Positions 12,901-25,200 of a stretch of 64,000 bases of DNA are shown here, piece by piece. Numbering within the stretch: position 1 is the stretch's first letter; every line of letters begins with the position of its first letter. The stretch is from Prostheceraeus crozeri (lineage: Eukaryota; Platyhelminthes; Polycladida; Euryleptidae), in contig CAJQUW010007092.1 of assembly GCA_907163375.1 (NCBI GenBank), forward strand, positions 62,001-126,000, given 5' to 3'. The notes beneath the pieces are model-generated. The model made no database searches. It was not told the origin of the DNA and was given only the letters and a program-made list of their open reading frames with translations. The position numbers and the translations under genes were made by a program.

Positions 12901-14045
12901 CCTATCAAATGTCAATGAATGGAAAACTACTTCGATGCGTGTAATTGAATTATTATGTACACATGTAAAGTAGTGCATTCAACTTCAGAGGCGTCGTAGA
13001 TCATTCTAAATAGCTAAAAAGCATCATATTTTCATCCTCATCGATTAATGCAAATTAATATGCCCTTGGCTCGATCCCATCAAGGAAACTCCCGGACGCA
13101 AAATAGCCAACATGCTTCCACAATACCACTACCGCAGCGCGACGTAATGGCACATTCACCGAAGAGGCAAATTTTATTACGTGTATTAATGAAATCGATT
13201 TCCCTGATCTGCAAACAATTTTAAAGCACCGTTTCAGGATCTTTCTATCAGTTTGTTCTATCAAGTTTAAGATAGGATCTTGATATCATGGCTTCGATAT
13301 TTTGTCCTCAAAACATTAACTATTAAACGCAGCAAACCCAAAGTGCTGATTTGTGCTTCGTTTTATGATCACAGGCATCATGAATACATGAAATAATCCA
13401 TTGTGATAAAACTTTGAACGTAAATCGAAAGTTTGGCTCCAACTTGTCCTACACGCACCGCCATAAAATCGAATGACAAGTTTTGAGGCAATTCTCGAAC
13501 TTGACATTCTTTTCATAGTTGAATTCAAGTAGACGTGCATTTGAAATGACGGTGAGTACTTCCTACAATCTCAAAACCATTTGGATGAATTGAGTGATCG
13601 AAAATTTTGAAGAGATTTCAGTAAAGGCATCGACAGAATGGTATACCGAGGATGCTTTTAACGCAGTTGTCTGATCTTCCTCTGATGCATTTTTCCAGGA
13701 TACTTTTTGTCGACTGAACCCATGAAATTAGAGATTTTGATTCATGCACATTTGGAATTCCACTAATTTGATTGATGAGTTCAGAAATTCGTCAGATTTG
13801 AAGCATGTTTTCACATGGAGAAAGAATGAGAAAATGTAGTACTTATCTGAAGTAAGCGTCATTATGCAGCCGAAATTCCGGGCATGTATAAAGCCATGGA
13901 ATGTGTTGCCGATGTTGATCGAAAAACTTCAACGTCTGTTTAATCACCGCATAATATAACTAACCTTTGAGAAATTGTTGGGCGCTGACGGTTCCTTACC
14001 TGCTGATTTATGAGACAAGTGGTTCGGTGGCATTCAGAGTGAAGG
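9941..14045. other. Long anonymous intergenic region
   Basis: Only small features are visible: a short CT microsatellite at about 12117-12136 and scattered AT-rich stretches. The small frames at 10220-10538, 12308-12978 and 13055-13540 overlap one another on both strands and carry no motif I recognise. Confidence 0.5.
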
Positions 14046-14185
14046 TGGTGCGGTAGCTCAGTTGTTTAAAGGCCGCGCTTTGGTCAGGAGATGTGCGGAG
14101 GTTCAGGGCACGAATATGCCAGTTGAGGTGCTACAGCTCCTGTCGCTGTTCCCCAACTTGATGAATTTATGTCATTAAAAATAAA
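14046..14185 (+). repeat. tRNA-derived SINE relic
   Basis: GGTAGCTCAGTTG near 14053 is a good box A, and a degraded box B (GGTTCAGGGC) begins at about 14100. A short unrelated body ends in an A-rich tail near 14175. I found no second copy in the window, so the assignment rests on the promoter boxes alone. Confidence 0.4.
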
Positions 14186-14814
14186 TTGCAACTAATTTTG
14201 GGTAAGCAGTCAATTAATTACAATTTCGGCAGGAATTTTGATTTATTAAGTTTGCAGTTGCTTCTCTTTTTCCGAGGGGGACATTAAGTAATAGCAGACT
14301 TCTGGTATACATTTTCCGCTCAGCTAATTAGACTGGGGGGAGAGAATATCATGGCACAGCTAATACATGTATGCCATCAAAGTCTATATTCATTGGCTTG
14401 CATGAGTAGCTTCCGTATTGCATGACATTATGGAAGCATTGTGATAGCTTGCTTAGGCCTAACTCAGATTCCGAGTGTTCGATGACTGTCTTCTTTAATG
14501 TGAAGCCTCATTTCGGTGAATTACAACTTTATAATAGTCTGCAAAGGGATTATAAAAAATTAACTACTGTAGATTTCAAGTGATTCATGTCAATTAATTG
14601 ATTGCTCATGAATGCAAGTTTCAATTGATTGATTGGAATCAGCGATTAAATTGCAAGCAAGCTTTATTAATCCCTGGTTCGTACTCATGGGTAGCCCTTT
14701 GCTGTCTGCATGTATACGTAATACCTGTACACATAGCACTGTCATAACTCATACTTTACTTTCACTATGGCTATATCCGCTCAGCGTCTTATTCTCCATC
14801 TCGACCACTAGTCT
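14186..14814. other. Intergenic DNA
   Basis: Nothing recognised beyond short TCAATTGATTGATT-type words, which also recur at 15840-15890 and in the 38.7-39.2 kb minisatellite. Confidence 0.45.
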
Positions 14815-15150
14815 CCAGTGCGCGCTTATTCGCGATAAATTCCCAAGTGTGATCGCAGCTATTTTCGCGCTCAAAATTATTGTGATCAAGCGCGAATTAT
14901 AGCGCGATTCGTACTCGAACAAACACGAACTATTGCGATTCAAATGAGCTCCCACTTAAAAAGGCCACATTCAATAGCTAATCGCATTTGTAAACCAACT
15001 CGTGCGAATGAGCACGCACCGCTCAACTGATTTACTGCACGCGATCCGCAACATATAGACGCGTTCCTGCGCGATTGCAGTTAATTTGTTGTACATCGAG
15101 CGCCAAATTGATCGCCTGACCGCGAATTGAAAACAAGCACGATTTTCATC
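14815..15150. other. CpG-dense island in CpG-poor surroundings
   Basis: By eye there are roughly thirty CpG dinucleotides in about 330 bases, many as CGCG or GCGC, against one or two per hundred bases nearby. No open frame explains it. It could be a recent insertion, an unmethylated regulatory island or a repeat of another base composition. Confidence 0.5.
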
Positions 15151-15293
15151 ATGGAATACCTCCAGGTGTTCCATGATTATTGCAGGTGCTCCACATTATC
15201 ACAATGTGAGCGCATGGATTCATAACATAATTGTTAGAGCAATGCTGTTTGTTGATTTAGTTGATTGATTGTTCACCACTTCCAAATTCAATC

Positions 15294-15646
15294 ATTTGAG
15301 ATTTGGAATTAGCAAGCTAGTTAAATTTCTACGGACATTCATTAAATATCACTTAAGCACACTACCGGTAAATCGCCCAAGTTAGTGCGCCTGTAATAAT
15401 TAATATCTTACTGCCTACAATAATAATAATCATAATAAATTTGAAACAAATTTAATAATAAATATAATATTAATAAAAGGAGAAAAGTGAATTTGAGATT
15501 TACAAGACACATCTATTGAGCATTTAGACAGCATTTATTAATTATTACAGGCCCACTAACAGGCGATTTGCCAGTAGTGTGTTTAAAGTGATATTTAATG
15601 AATGCCCGTAGAAATTCTCTAGCTTGCTAATTGCAAATCTCAAATT
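15294..15646. repeat. Foldback element with ~110-base inverted arms
   Basis: The left arm (about 15295-15403) and right arm (about 15535-15646) are diverged reverse complements. They share ATTAGCAAGCTAG, ATTTCTACGG, CATTCATTAAATATCACTT, CACACTAC and CCTGTAATAATTAATA. The AT-rich spacer is about 130 bases and holds AATAAT words. The structure is that of a foldback MITE. A target duplication is not clear at the ends. Confidence 0.65.
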
Positions 15647-15654
15647 TACCCGGG

Positions 15655-15800
15655 CATGGCTGCAACTTTAAATAGGTAGTTGTGTCGATGTTGAGAGATG
15701 TGAACTAGGCATGCTGATGATTCCTGATATTGGATGAAATGGCAGCTATTCATGTCTGTTTCCAGTATTTGACTGAGGATGCAACTATTTACATTCAATC
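15655..15800 (+). repeat. Dispersed repeat, copy 1
   Basis: A block centred on GAGATGTGAACTAGGC, TGATGATTCCTGATATTGG and ATGAAATGGCAGCT matches, in inverted orientation, 21400-21520. Similarity covers about 140 bases. The family is unidentified, and the copy abuts the foldback element on its left. Confidence 0.6.
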
Positions 15801-17007
15801 ATTTCTTTGTGTGACTTCAATTTCAACAAATAAATTGATCTTGTTTTTAGTTTCAATTAATTGATTGCTCTGAAATCTCAGTTTCAATAAATCACGAATC
15901 CTTGGTGGTCTGAAGAAATGAAGTCGTCCTTTAGGAGTCGGTGAAATTCGGACATGCCGCCACATTTGTGAAGCAGTCTTTGAAGTTGTGAAGTCAAAAA
16001 CATTTCAATACACTTCTTGAAGCCAAATCAGTTCGAAATTCATTTGCATCAGACTGGAATTCTTCTTCACGCTCTTCTAACCACCGGTATTTCACAGGAA
16101 ATTCCTCAGTTGTTCGTGACTCACTACTCGAACTTTATCAATCACACGTCGACCACGCCCCTGCATCAATCAAGACTTGAATTTCCTGGAATCGCTTCGA
16201 ATACTCTTCCTTTACGTGTCTGAATGACCCGAGTGCACGAAAGCATTGATTGGATGGCAGACAAACTGTTCTCTGCTAATGAATATGTTTCAAAATCTTG
16301 AAGTGAATAAAAACAATTCCATTGCACGAAGCGCACTTAAAAGTTTCAGCGTGAAATCCTCGTGGCTTGTAAACCATTTTGTATTTTCCGGTCGCTTCGG
16401 TGAGGGTGAAAGATTAATGGCATTTGGAAAGCGAGAAGAGGAATTTGCAAAATTGGATCTATCACTCTAAAACGCGTGGAATTGCGGTGACATCGCCGCC
16501 CTCATTGTCGGGATCCGGTAAAAATATTGTCTACACACCCAAACGGAAGAATTGATGCAACTTGGCAAGTTCATGATGAGAGAGGATGACCTGAATGTTT
16601 CCAATACAATCAGCCGGGTATTCGCTAATGGGCAGTGTCCGAGCAAGAAAAGCCGTTATAGGGGCGTGTTTGAGCATCATTGACCAGGAGGGACCCTCTG
16701 AAATTCCGGTAATTTCCATATTCCAATCCATCAGTGATGGAAATGCTAGAAGTAAAGAAACTGTCCGAGTTATATTTATCAAAGACATTTGAAATGATTG
16801 TGCAAGTCCTCTTCCTCTTATAAGTGATTTTTAAGGATCTGCGCTGAATCATTTCAACAGACCGGGAGTCGGGCACGGGCTGCCAATTTAAAGGAATATT
16901 TCCCTTGATAATGATAAAGTGTTTATATTTCAAAATGACAATCGATGTAAAAAACAAATCATTGATGGCATGAAGGCAAGAAGATTCCAAAAGATAAGTT
17001 ACAGATG
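15801..17007. other. Intergenic DNA, unassigned small frames
   Basis: Open frames at 16017-16470 (+) and 16531-16990 (both strands) show no domain I recognise. The minus-strand part could be extended debris of the LINE relic at 17008-17391, but I cannot support that. Confidence 0.4.
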
Positions 17008-17391
17008 TCAGATGGTAAGATGATTGAATTCATAATTCACAAGCGAAGTTACGAAAGGTAAAAAGTGTTCTTGCGTCAGAGTGATCTGCAGAGACAGGCA
17101 CGATAGTATGTCTGCATTCGCGGAGAAATATGATTGTTCAGAACCTATATTTTCTTCGATTCGAAAGAAAAGACACTCGCTGATTGATTCAGTACGAAAT
17201 TGAACTTCAATCTTTCTACAACGGCATTTTCTCGTGATGGTACTTCCAGGATAAATATTACATATTTTTCGGTGGGCACGGTTGTCGAGACGTTGTAGTT
17301 TACGAATATGAGTTTTCTTCAGACCAACGAATATAGGGCATACATATTCCAAAAGACACCTAGTCAGTGATGCGTATGCTCGATGAAGTTT
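17008..17391 (-). pseudogene. LINE reverse transcriptase C-terminal relic
   Basis: The minus frame is open from 17391 down to a stop at 17008, about 127 codons. It begins KLHRAYASLTRCLLEYVCP, followed by a VGLKK motif and then LQRLDNRAHRKIC. That is the region just after the RT palm and thumb in Jockey/CR1/L2-type LINE ORF2 proteins, where LEYxxPVW and LQRVQNRAxRxI are typical. The upstream catalytic blocks, including the YxDD box, are not readable, because a G/C homopolymer patch (17390-17415) interrupts the frame. No 3' tail is obvious. It is a truncated fragment of a different element from the 2.7 kb relic or the 59.2 kb relic. Confidence in LINE origin is good; the clade is inferred. Confidence 0.65.
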
Positions 17392-20109
17392 TTTTGGGGG
17401 GACTTTGGGGGGCTTTTTGAGTTTTTTAATATATTTATTCTTTTGTCGGCTTTGCAGTATACCATATCAATATGCATCTTCCAATACTATAACTTGACAC
17501 TTCTTTTGCATTGCGTTGATGTTCGGTGATAATTTAATAGTTTAATTTGCTCGGCTTGCAATCATGTCTATCATGTTAGACATTGATAGTTAGGATAAGC
17601 TTTCCTGACGCGTGCATCATCTTCTCCCAAAGAATAATCTGTCATTGTATTCAAATACTGTACCAGCACGTTAGTCACAGAACAAATCATGAAAACGATT
17701 TCTGTGAAATATGAGATAATTTTCACAGTATTGCCGGGATGAGCTGTTGATAACATGGCCGTATTTCCTTTGCGAGCGAGAGTTATAACGACGTTTAGAA
17801 AGGGAAGCGCGCGTTTTCACATTTCGAATTACGCATGAATATCTACACTCGCTCTATTCATCAGAAGTTGCATTTATCTGATGGTTATGCATGTAAACTA
17901 ATGAATGCTCAGATCTTAAGCATCTTGAGCTAACCTTGAAATACGACAATTGATCATTAAGGTTTTCCAGTAATGTTGCAATTGTATTCAAATGATTAAT
18001 AATTTCAAGTTGAGTGGAATCGAAGAGTGGAAAACTGCACTGGGTCGAAGAATCCAGCCAAATTCTCACTCCGCATTTCAAAAAGGAAGATTACACAAAA
18101 CTTGACTCTTTGACACTTTTCAGCTTTTCACGAAATGCGATGTCATAGATTGTTCAGTTAATTAATATACAGATTTAATAATAATGTTACAGACAAGCTG
18201 CGAAATTTGTCCATCAACTAATGTTGATATTCTTCGGCAAGGGAACACTCTGTTAAGGAACGATTCACAGCTATGAAAGGAAATATGGAAAAGAATTACA
18301 TTATGCGACTTTTGTAACCGAAACGATGAGGTCAAAATGTTACATCAGAATATCGTTTCTCATTCCTTTTGTCTATTTTCAACTTATTTAAAGACAGAAT
18401 GCTGCGAAACAATTGCGGTTGGTGATAACTTATTGATGAAATATATCAATTGCTTTTGTTACCGCAAATCTTCTAATGATGTAATGACTCACAAGATCAA
18501 ATTCTTTCAAGTATTGTCTTTGAGACTCATCCGAGACATTTCAGCGCATCTAACTTCATTGGAGTTCTGAAATAAGTCAAATAGAGTGAGGAAATTTCAG
18601 TGACAGTGATATTTTTTTGGACACTTGTTTGGTGCAAGGAGTGTTTGAAAATTTTGGTTATCGTATTAGCTCCTTTTAATTTACTGTCTATACTCGTACA
18701 TTGTAAACGTAGTAAACTATGAAAAATTCATGTGAAGCTTCTTGAATTGCTACATTTGGTTAAACTTCTACAACACGATGATCATTGTGTGATGAACTTG
18801 TTTTAAATTTACGAATCCTTTTAGGCAAATCTTGTTGAAGGAATGATCTAATGTTTTGATGAATTATCTAACAGTCGGTCTATGTCGTCTATGTTAAGTT
18901 GCTGGATGCAGAAAGTACCTGTCTTTTTCTGCTCCAGTGTTATGCAAATTTACGAACACTCATGACCATGTTGTTAATGAGTACAGGCATTACTCTCAAG
19001 TTTCATCTTTTGCATTTGCAGTCACATTTCAACAATGACATTGAAACGTAGACTCGAAGATTAAACTTGCAGGAGTGGCACTTAATGGGAGCAATATTAT
19101 CCGCATTATCTCTAATGCCTGGTCGCTGCATCGTTTCTGGCAGCAGTTGTGACTTCGACGCTTCGTCCGTCGCCACTGTGACTTCGTCCGGTGGTTGACG
19201 TTGATGGAAAATCAGAAAGCATAGTCACCGTGAGACAGTCGACAAAATCCAAGCATGATGCACCACTGACTTGCCCACGAGAAGAAGGAATTTTTAATTG
19301 AAATATGAGTATTCCTCTTCTACTTCGTTCGGATAAAATGCTGCAGTGTCGAAAGCAAGTATTTCAAGCAATTGGGACCGGTGACATAGCAGACGCGATT
19401 AATGAAAATGAATGAAAACATCTATAATCTACATTTCAGCGAAAACCAAGTCAAATTTAGATACAATCACAGTTCATCAGAAATCTCTGTGACTGCCCGT
19501 GATGTGTGTGGAATGATGGCTTTATGGCAGCCGATGTTTCTATCACTTTCTGAAGTCGTTGAAACCATCACAGACTGGACACAATTCGGTCATGATGCAG
19601 AAATTCACAGGTCATAAATGCCATCTAAATAGAAATTCTGTTTGTTGTAGAAATCTCCAAATATCAACAGATTACAGTTATTGGCTTCAAGCTTGCTTCT
19701 ACAGAACATGGTGTGAGAGACATTGCGATTCTTATCAGGATTCTCCTGCGAATCATGCTTTTACATAACATTTCCCACCTTGTAGCCTTTCCCCGTGTTA
19801 GATATATCCAAAAATGTACTTCATGTTTGCTGATTAGATGCATTTCTTGTACCTGGTTGCATTTTGAAAATGTTTATTTGAATTACAGAAATTAACCAAT
19901 CACTTATTAATCTCAATAATGATTTGTAATATGCTTTCAACACAGGAATGCGGAGTCAAGACTTTATCTTTCGGAGCTCTGAAAAAATAGGACTTCAACT
20001 CTGGCCAACATTATCTCGATTAACTAAATTTTGAGTAATTGAGTAACGGCTTTGCATCAATCCTTAAGTTAATGAAGCAAGATCAAAATAGGCTTCGTCT
20101 TCTATCGGC
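17392..20109. other. Anonymous intergenic region
   Basis: G- and T-rich homopolymer runs occur at 17390-17430. A slightly GC-richer patch lies at 19130-19210. No gene or repeat boundary is supported. Confidence 0.5.
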
Positions 20110-20117
20110 TCTACAAT

Positions 20118-20840
20118 CAGGGCTGGAAGCGGGCATGGGCTTTGGGCGGGCCGTGCACGGGCCTGACATGTCTAGTACCCAGGCCGATATTTATTATGTC
20201 TGAAATTTGAAATATCTTCCTAAATTGATCATTTTCATACGGTGGGTTATCAACTTAGTTCTTGAACAATAATTTGAAATGAATGCTGGCACATGACGAA
20301 ATAGTCGTAAATATGCCTTCTCAACCGGAAACAGCAATCGATAGACGAATAGCAAATAACATTTCGTAAGAATTTTGGTCAAAAGAGTCGATTGAATATT
20401 TAGTTCAACCTTTGATTTGATGACCTCACTTTTCAAACAGGCTTTCTGTCTTCAGTGAAATTCGTTTTCACAGCTTTAACCTAAATATAGCGAACAACAA
20501 CGGCAGCTCTGGGTACATTAAATAAGATCCCATTCTTTTGTGATAGACAAAAGCGTTATACATGTACAACATGTGAAAAGCAACAGATGAAACTTCACTA
20601 TGTGTTGAATGTTCAAAAATCCATCTTACTGCTCAACAGTTATCAATTTATTTGCAAATGGTACCCTAAAGCATTCGATCATGTAATCAGTAATTAGATT
20701 TTTGGAATGATTCTTTAGGCGATTTCACTCAACTAACATAATTGATATCTTCATCAAGGATGGCAAAGTGATCAAATGATACAATTTCTCACCCGCGCCC
20801 AGATGCCCGGGTCGAAAAAAGCAGCCCGGCTCCAAGTCTG
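20118..20840. mobile_element. Non-autonomous hAT-type DNA transposon
   Basis: The left end is CAGGGCTGGAAGCGGGC. The right end reads, reverse complemented, CAGACTTGGAGCCGGGC, so the termini are short imperfect inverted repeats of the CAG...CTG hAT type. The 8-base direct repeat TCTACAAT sits exactly outside both ends (20110-20117 and 20841-20848), matching the hAT target-duplication length. The 723-base interior has no transposase frame, so it would depend on a transposase encoded elsewhere. Confidence 0.8.
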
Positions 20841-21091
20841 TCTACAATGTCGCATTATATCCATTGAGTTTCATGTAATTTAAGGAAAACAAATCAATGA
20901 CTTCCATGTTCAAATTGATTTATTGACTTCGTTGGTTTCTAGCTCGCATATAGCCAACATTGTTTGTGATATTTTCAAGTGATTTTCAAGTCAGCGTATG
21001 GTGGATGGAGCAAGACAGTGATCTCGACCATCAGAAGAATTATTCGCGTCTCTTCATTGCAACATCTCCACAAGTGGAATGTTTGGATGCC

Positions 21092-21130
21092 TACAGGGCG
21101 AGTCAAATTAAATGGCCCTATTTACCTATT
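21092..21130 (+). repeat. Transposon-terminus-like block, copy 1
   Basis: TACAGGGCGAGTCAAATTAA followed by TGGCCCTATTT matches the block at 29034 at nearly all positions. A leading TA-CAGG is the form of a Tc1/mariner end at its TA target. No opposite terminus was found. Confidence 0.4.
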
Positions 21131-21399
21131 AGCAAATAGATAACATTGAATTCGGCAGAGACAAGAAAACGGTCCCTAGGGGAAGGACTAATCACGAGTG
21201 CACCTTTCTAAACCATGTATTCTGACCATAAGACGGCTTGGAACCCAGCGTGCTTTGATCGGTTTTATAAATGTCAAGGTATACGAACACAATGTAGATA
21301 TCAGTAATTAAGAAAATAGACCTATCTGCCATAAATCGTCTATTGAATTTTCACACGAGGTGTCGCAGGCCCTGCTGCGTAGATAGAGTAATTAAATAT

Positions 21400-21520
21400 T
21401 GAGTTGCATCCTTAGTTAAAAAATGGGAACAGACTTGAAGAGCTGCCATTTCATCCAATATCAGGAATCATCAGCAGGCCTAGTTCACATCTCTACGTCA
21501 CATAATGGCTGCAGTTCGAA
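21400..21520 (-). repeat. Dispersed repeat, copy 2
   Basis: The reverse complement reads GAGATGTGAACTAGGC, TGATGATTCCTGATATTGG, ATGAAATGGCAGCT and GGATGCAACT, as in the copy at 15655-15800. It contains one TAGGCCT-type variant. Confidence 0.6.
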
Positions 21521-21965
21521 AATTACATTGCAGAAATGCATAATTGTTGATGGTTGAATACTTATTGAATAGTTATGAAATGCATTAGAATTACATGTAT
21601 TAAATTCAGTATTGAAAGTTTGACTTTTGAATGTCATTATCTCACTACTTACAAAACAGTAATAACATTTGTGTGATCTTTACTGACAAAAGGCCTTAGA
21701 TCAACCCACTTTAGACATAATTGATGCTTTCTTTTAACATTGTGCTGGGATGGCTTTAGCATATAAAGCATACCACACTTGAAATAACACACGAAAAGCA
21801 TACAACTATATACAGAAATATACCAAAAAATATTTTGGTATGCATCCTTCGTGTATGATTAGTATTGAGCGATTTACAGTGCATGCGCGGGCAGTTATTA
21901 TTACATATCTTGGCAGTTATCTTCGCACCCTTAACTTTCTGCGATAGCCGACATTTATCCAAAAA

Positions 21966-21970
21966 TAAAT
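21966..21970. repeat. Target site duplication, left (TAAAT)
   Basis: TAAAT immediately precedes the 5' LTR and is repeated immediately after the 3' LTR at 26152-26156. Five bases is the usual duplication for Ty3-type integrases. Confidence 0.9.
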
Positions 21971-22209
21971 TGTGAGCGTGTTGTATTTCTAATTCTCTGT
22001 TGTTCACTGTCTTAGGACATAGCAATCCGACTCTCGACCGCATGCCTGACATCCTATTATCAAGTGTTCTGGTGACGTTTCATGATAATAACATTTCATT
22101 ATTGTGCATGTTTCGTGAGTTGTTTTATGCCATTGTTATACAGGTATAAATATCCACGTCTGCAAATAAAGTGCGTCTTTGCTATTTGGAATTCGCGTTT
22201 TTACTTACA
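21971..22209 (+). repeat. 5' LTR
   Basis: 239 bases starting TGTGAGCG and ending TTACTTACA, identical by eye to 25913-26151. It carries TATAAA at 22145-22150 and AATAAA at 22165-22170. Both lie close to its 3' end, which implies a long U3 and very short R and U5. Confidence 0.95.
22145..22170 (+). promoter_or_regulatory. LTR TATA box and polyadenylation signal
   Basis: TATAAA at 22145-22150 should set transcription start near 22175. AATAAA follows at 22165-22170 and is used from the 3' LTR copy (26107-26112). The leader from the predicted start to the Gag-Pol ATG is then only about 60 bases. Confidence 0.6.
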
Positions 22210-22238
22210 AGCTATCACGGCCGTTTGTCTTGCTGAAC

Positions 22239-25200
22239 ATGAGCGGCTCGTTAAAGTTGGTCGATATCGTGAAGAGATTCAAGGGTGAGCGTGATGAAAA
22301 TATTGATCAATGGTTCAGACGATACGAGACAGCGGTGTCTATAGTAACCGCCCCAAAGGATTTAGAGGCTGAGATGGCTCGAATGATGCCTCTATTTTTG
22401 GATGGTCCTGCTTTCGCGACCTGGGATCAATTGGAGCCAACAGATAAAAATGACTTTAAAGTTGTGATGAAGGCTTTGAAGAGAGTTTATGGACTTAACA
22501 AGGCAAGTGCCTGGCTAAAACTCAAATCCCTCCGTTTGTGGCCTGGCGAACAGATCGACATCATCGCAGATGATGCAAAGACATTGTTGAAGGTTATCAC
22601 TGGCAAAGATCCTGATGAGGAGCTGGTATCGTTAGCTGTGATCGATGCGTTACCAGCTGATGTAAAGGAGAAGGTGTATATCCAAGACGGCGAAGATATG
22701 AAGCTCCAAGATGTTCTGTCTACGGCGAAGGCGCTTTTGGCAACTCGAGATGCCTTACCCACCGCAGTCGCTGCGACGATGGGTCCGCAAAACAGCCAAA
22801 TGAAAGTCTCCAAGCAAATGGTTCGCTGTCAAGGCTGTCGCCGCTTTGGCCATGAGAAGGCCAGCTGTATTATCACCTGTTTCTTTTGTAACGAGAAAGG
22901 GCATATTCAGCGATTTTGCCCACACCGTCAACAACAGGCAAGTGCGAGCATGGCTGCGGCGACGGAAATCACCGGTGCACAAATCTCACGTCCAATGAAT
23001 GTCAATGGGCAAAGGATGAACGCGCTGATCGACACTGGATCTGTGACTTCTGTCATTGGTGAGCATGTGGTTGGGAATGAGAGTCGGTCTAGGTCCTACA
23101 TTAGTCTTCAATCTTTTGGTAGGCATAATGTATGTGCGTATACGTATGTTGTTTTGAGTAGTGTGATAACTGATAATAATGAAGAGCTGGGACCCATTAA
23201 TGCATATGTAGTCTTAGAAACTGATCTACCTACTGGTATTGATATCATTTTGGGTTCGAATGTATTTGAGAGAACGGGTTTAATATTACATCCACGCGTA
23301 CGTCCAGGTACTGAGCTAAAAGTAGATTTTCCCTATAGTAAAGGGCCTGTAGTTTCGGTATTGCATAGTGATGATATTCATGATAAGGATTTTGTTGCTA
23401 CTTTTAATGGAAGTAGGTGGTGCGTAAGGTGGAATTGGAGACAAAATTTAGAACCAGGATCCGATTGTAAGATACCGTATAATATTATCGATGAGCAGGA
23501 TAAATCACCGTGTGATGCTGAAATAAATGACTGGATTAATGAGGGCATATTAGTAAGGCATGACGTAAGTTTCCATGGGAAAATAAAAAGGTACTTACCG
23601 ATTATTGCTGTGCGTCAGCAGAAGGGCGATACCGTTAAAGTTCGCCCTGTCTTGGACTATAGAAGTTTAAACGAATCCATTGAGTCTCATACTGCTGAAG
23701 CTACTCCTACTTGTGCTGACACGTTGCGTCAGTGGCGGCAACTGGGGCCTAAGTGTTCTATTATTGATTTGAAGCGTGCCTATCTACAGGTAGAAATTGA
23801 TCCGAGTTTATGGGCATACCAAGCTGTTAGGTGGAAAGGAAGTGACTTTCTGTTGACGAGGCTTGGTTTCGGCTTGGCCTCAGCCCCAAAAATAATGACA
23901 GCTATAGTTACACGAGTATTGCAGGGTGACCAGAAAATCAAGGAAGGTACTTCTAGTTACATTGACGATATATATGTCTCTGAATCGGTTGTCTCATGCG
24001 AAAAGGTCAGGTCCCATCTGAATAATTGGGGCCTTATAACAAAAGAGTCACAAAAAGTTGGTAAAGGAGACGTTAGATTACTGGGACTATGTGTGGACTC
24101 AGGGTTGAGATGGCGCAGAGACGGTTCTCTGCCCTTAATAGCTAACATTCTTACGCGGCGTGAAGCACATAAGTACATAGGAGAATGTTTAGGACATTAC
24201 CCCGTGGCGGGATGGCTTCGAGTCGCCTGCGCGTTTGTACAGCGGTGCACTGCCGAAGATCATACTAGGTGGGATGACCCAGTTTCGGAAAAAATAATGA
24301 GTTTGATTCGAGAAATAGATGTTCGACTGAAAGTGTCTGACCCTGTCGGAGGCATGTGGGAGGTTGATCCTAAAGCTCCAATCACGGTCTGGACTGACTC
24401 CAGTTCTCTAGCCTACGGGGTTTATTTAGAGGTTGAAGGTCAGGTGGTCGAGGATGCGGCTTGGCTGCGCCCGAAGGATGATGCTACGCATATAAACCGG
24501 TCTGAATTAGACGCAGCTATCAAAGGCCTGAATCTTGCCTTAAAATGGGGTAAGAGGGACATTACGATCAAAACTGACTCCATCTCAGTTTATAGATGGT
24601 TGCAATCTGTTATTCATAAGACAAGAAATGTTAAGACTCGTGCACTCGCAGAAGTTTTGATTAAGCGTAGACTTAATATTATTTCAGACATTATCCGTGA
24701 GGAACAGTTGGCAGTACAGGTCGTTTGGATTGAGTCAAGTTTAAACAAAGCAGATTCATTGACTAGAGTGCCTAATTCATGGGTCAGGGAGAAACTAGAT
24801 AGCGTTGATTACGCTGACATCAAGTTTGTTCATGAAATCAACCATTTTGGCACGAATCGAACATATGAATTATGTAAAGAGCGGTATAAAAATAAATCCG
24901 TTTCAAAATCTGATATTAAGGCCGTCATTGGCGATTGTGCAACTTGTACCCGCATAGACCCTTCGAATCGCTTTAGTTGGGACAAAGGATCGATATCCGC
25001 GAATAATGTTTGGGAAGTTTTAGGCACTGATGTAACTCATGTAGACGGTAGACCTTATTTATCCGTTATCGATACTGCTTCCAGATTTACAATCTGGCGT
25101 AGCTTAAGAAATGAATCCTCCACTGAGATAGCTTTCAACATTGAACAGATCTTCGCAGAATTTGGTCCCCCAGCGTACATAATGAGTGATAACGGGACAG

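Noticed and set aside
13860-13945. LINE-like PWNVLP segment
   Set aside because: Only a few residues match and no neighbouring motif supports it.
22179-22238. Upstream extension of the Gag-Pol frame into the 5' LTR
   Set aside because: It lacks an ATG in frame and lies across the LTR end; the ATG at 22239 is the sensible start.
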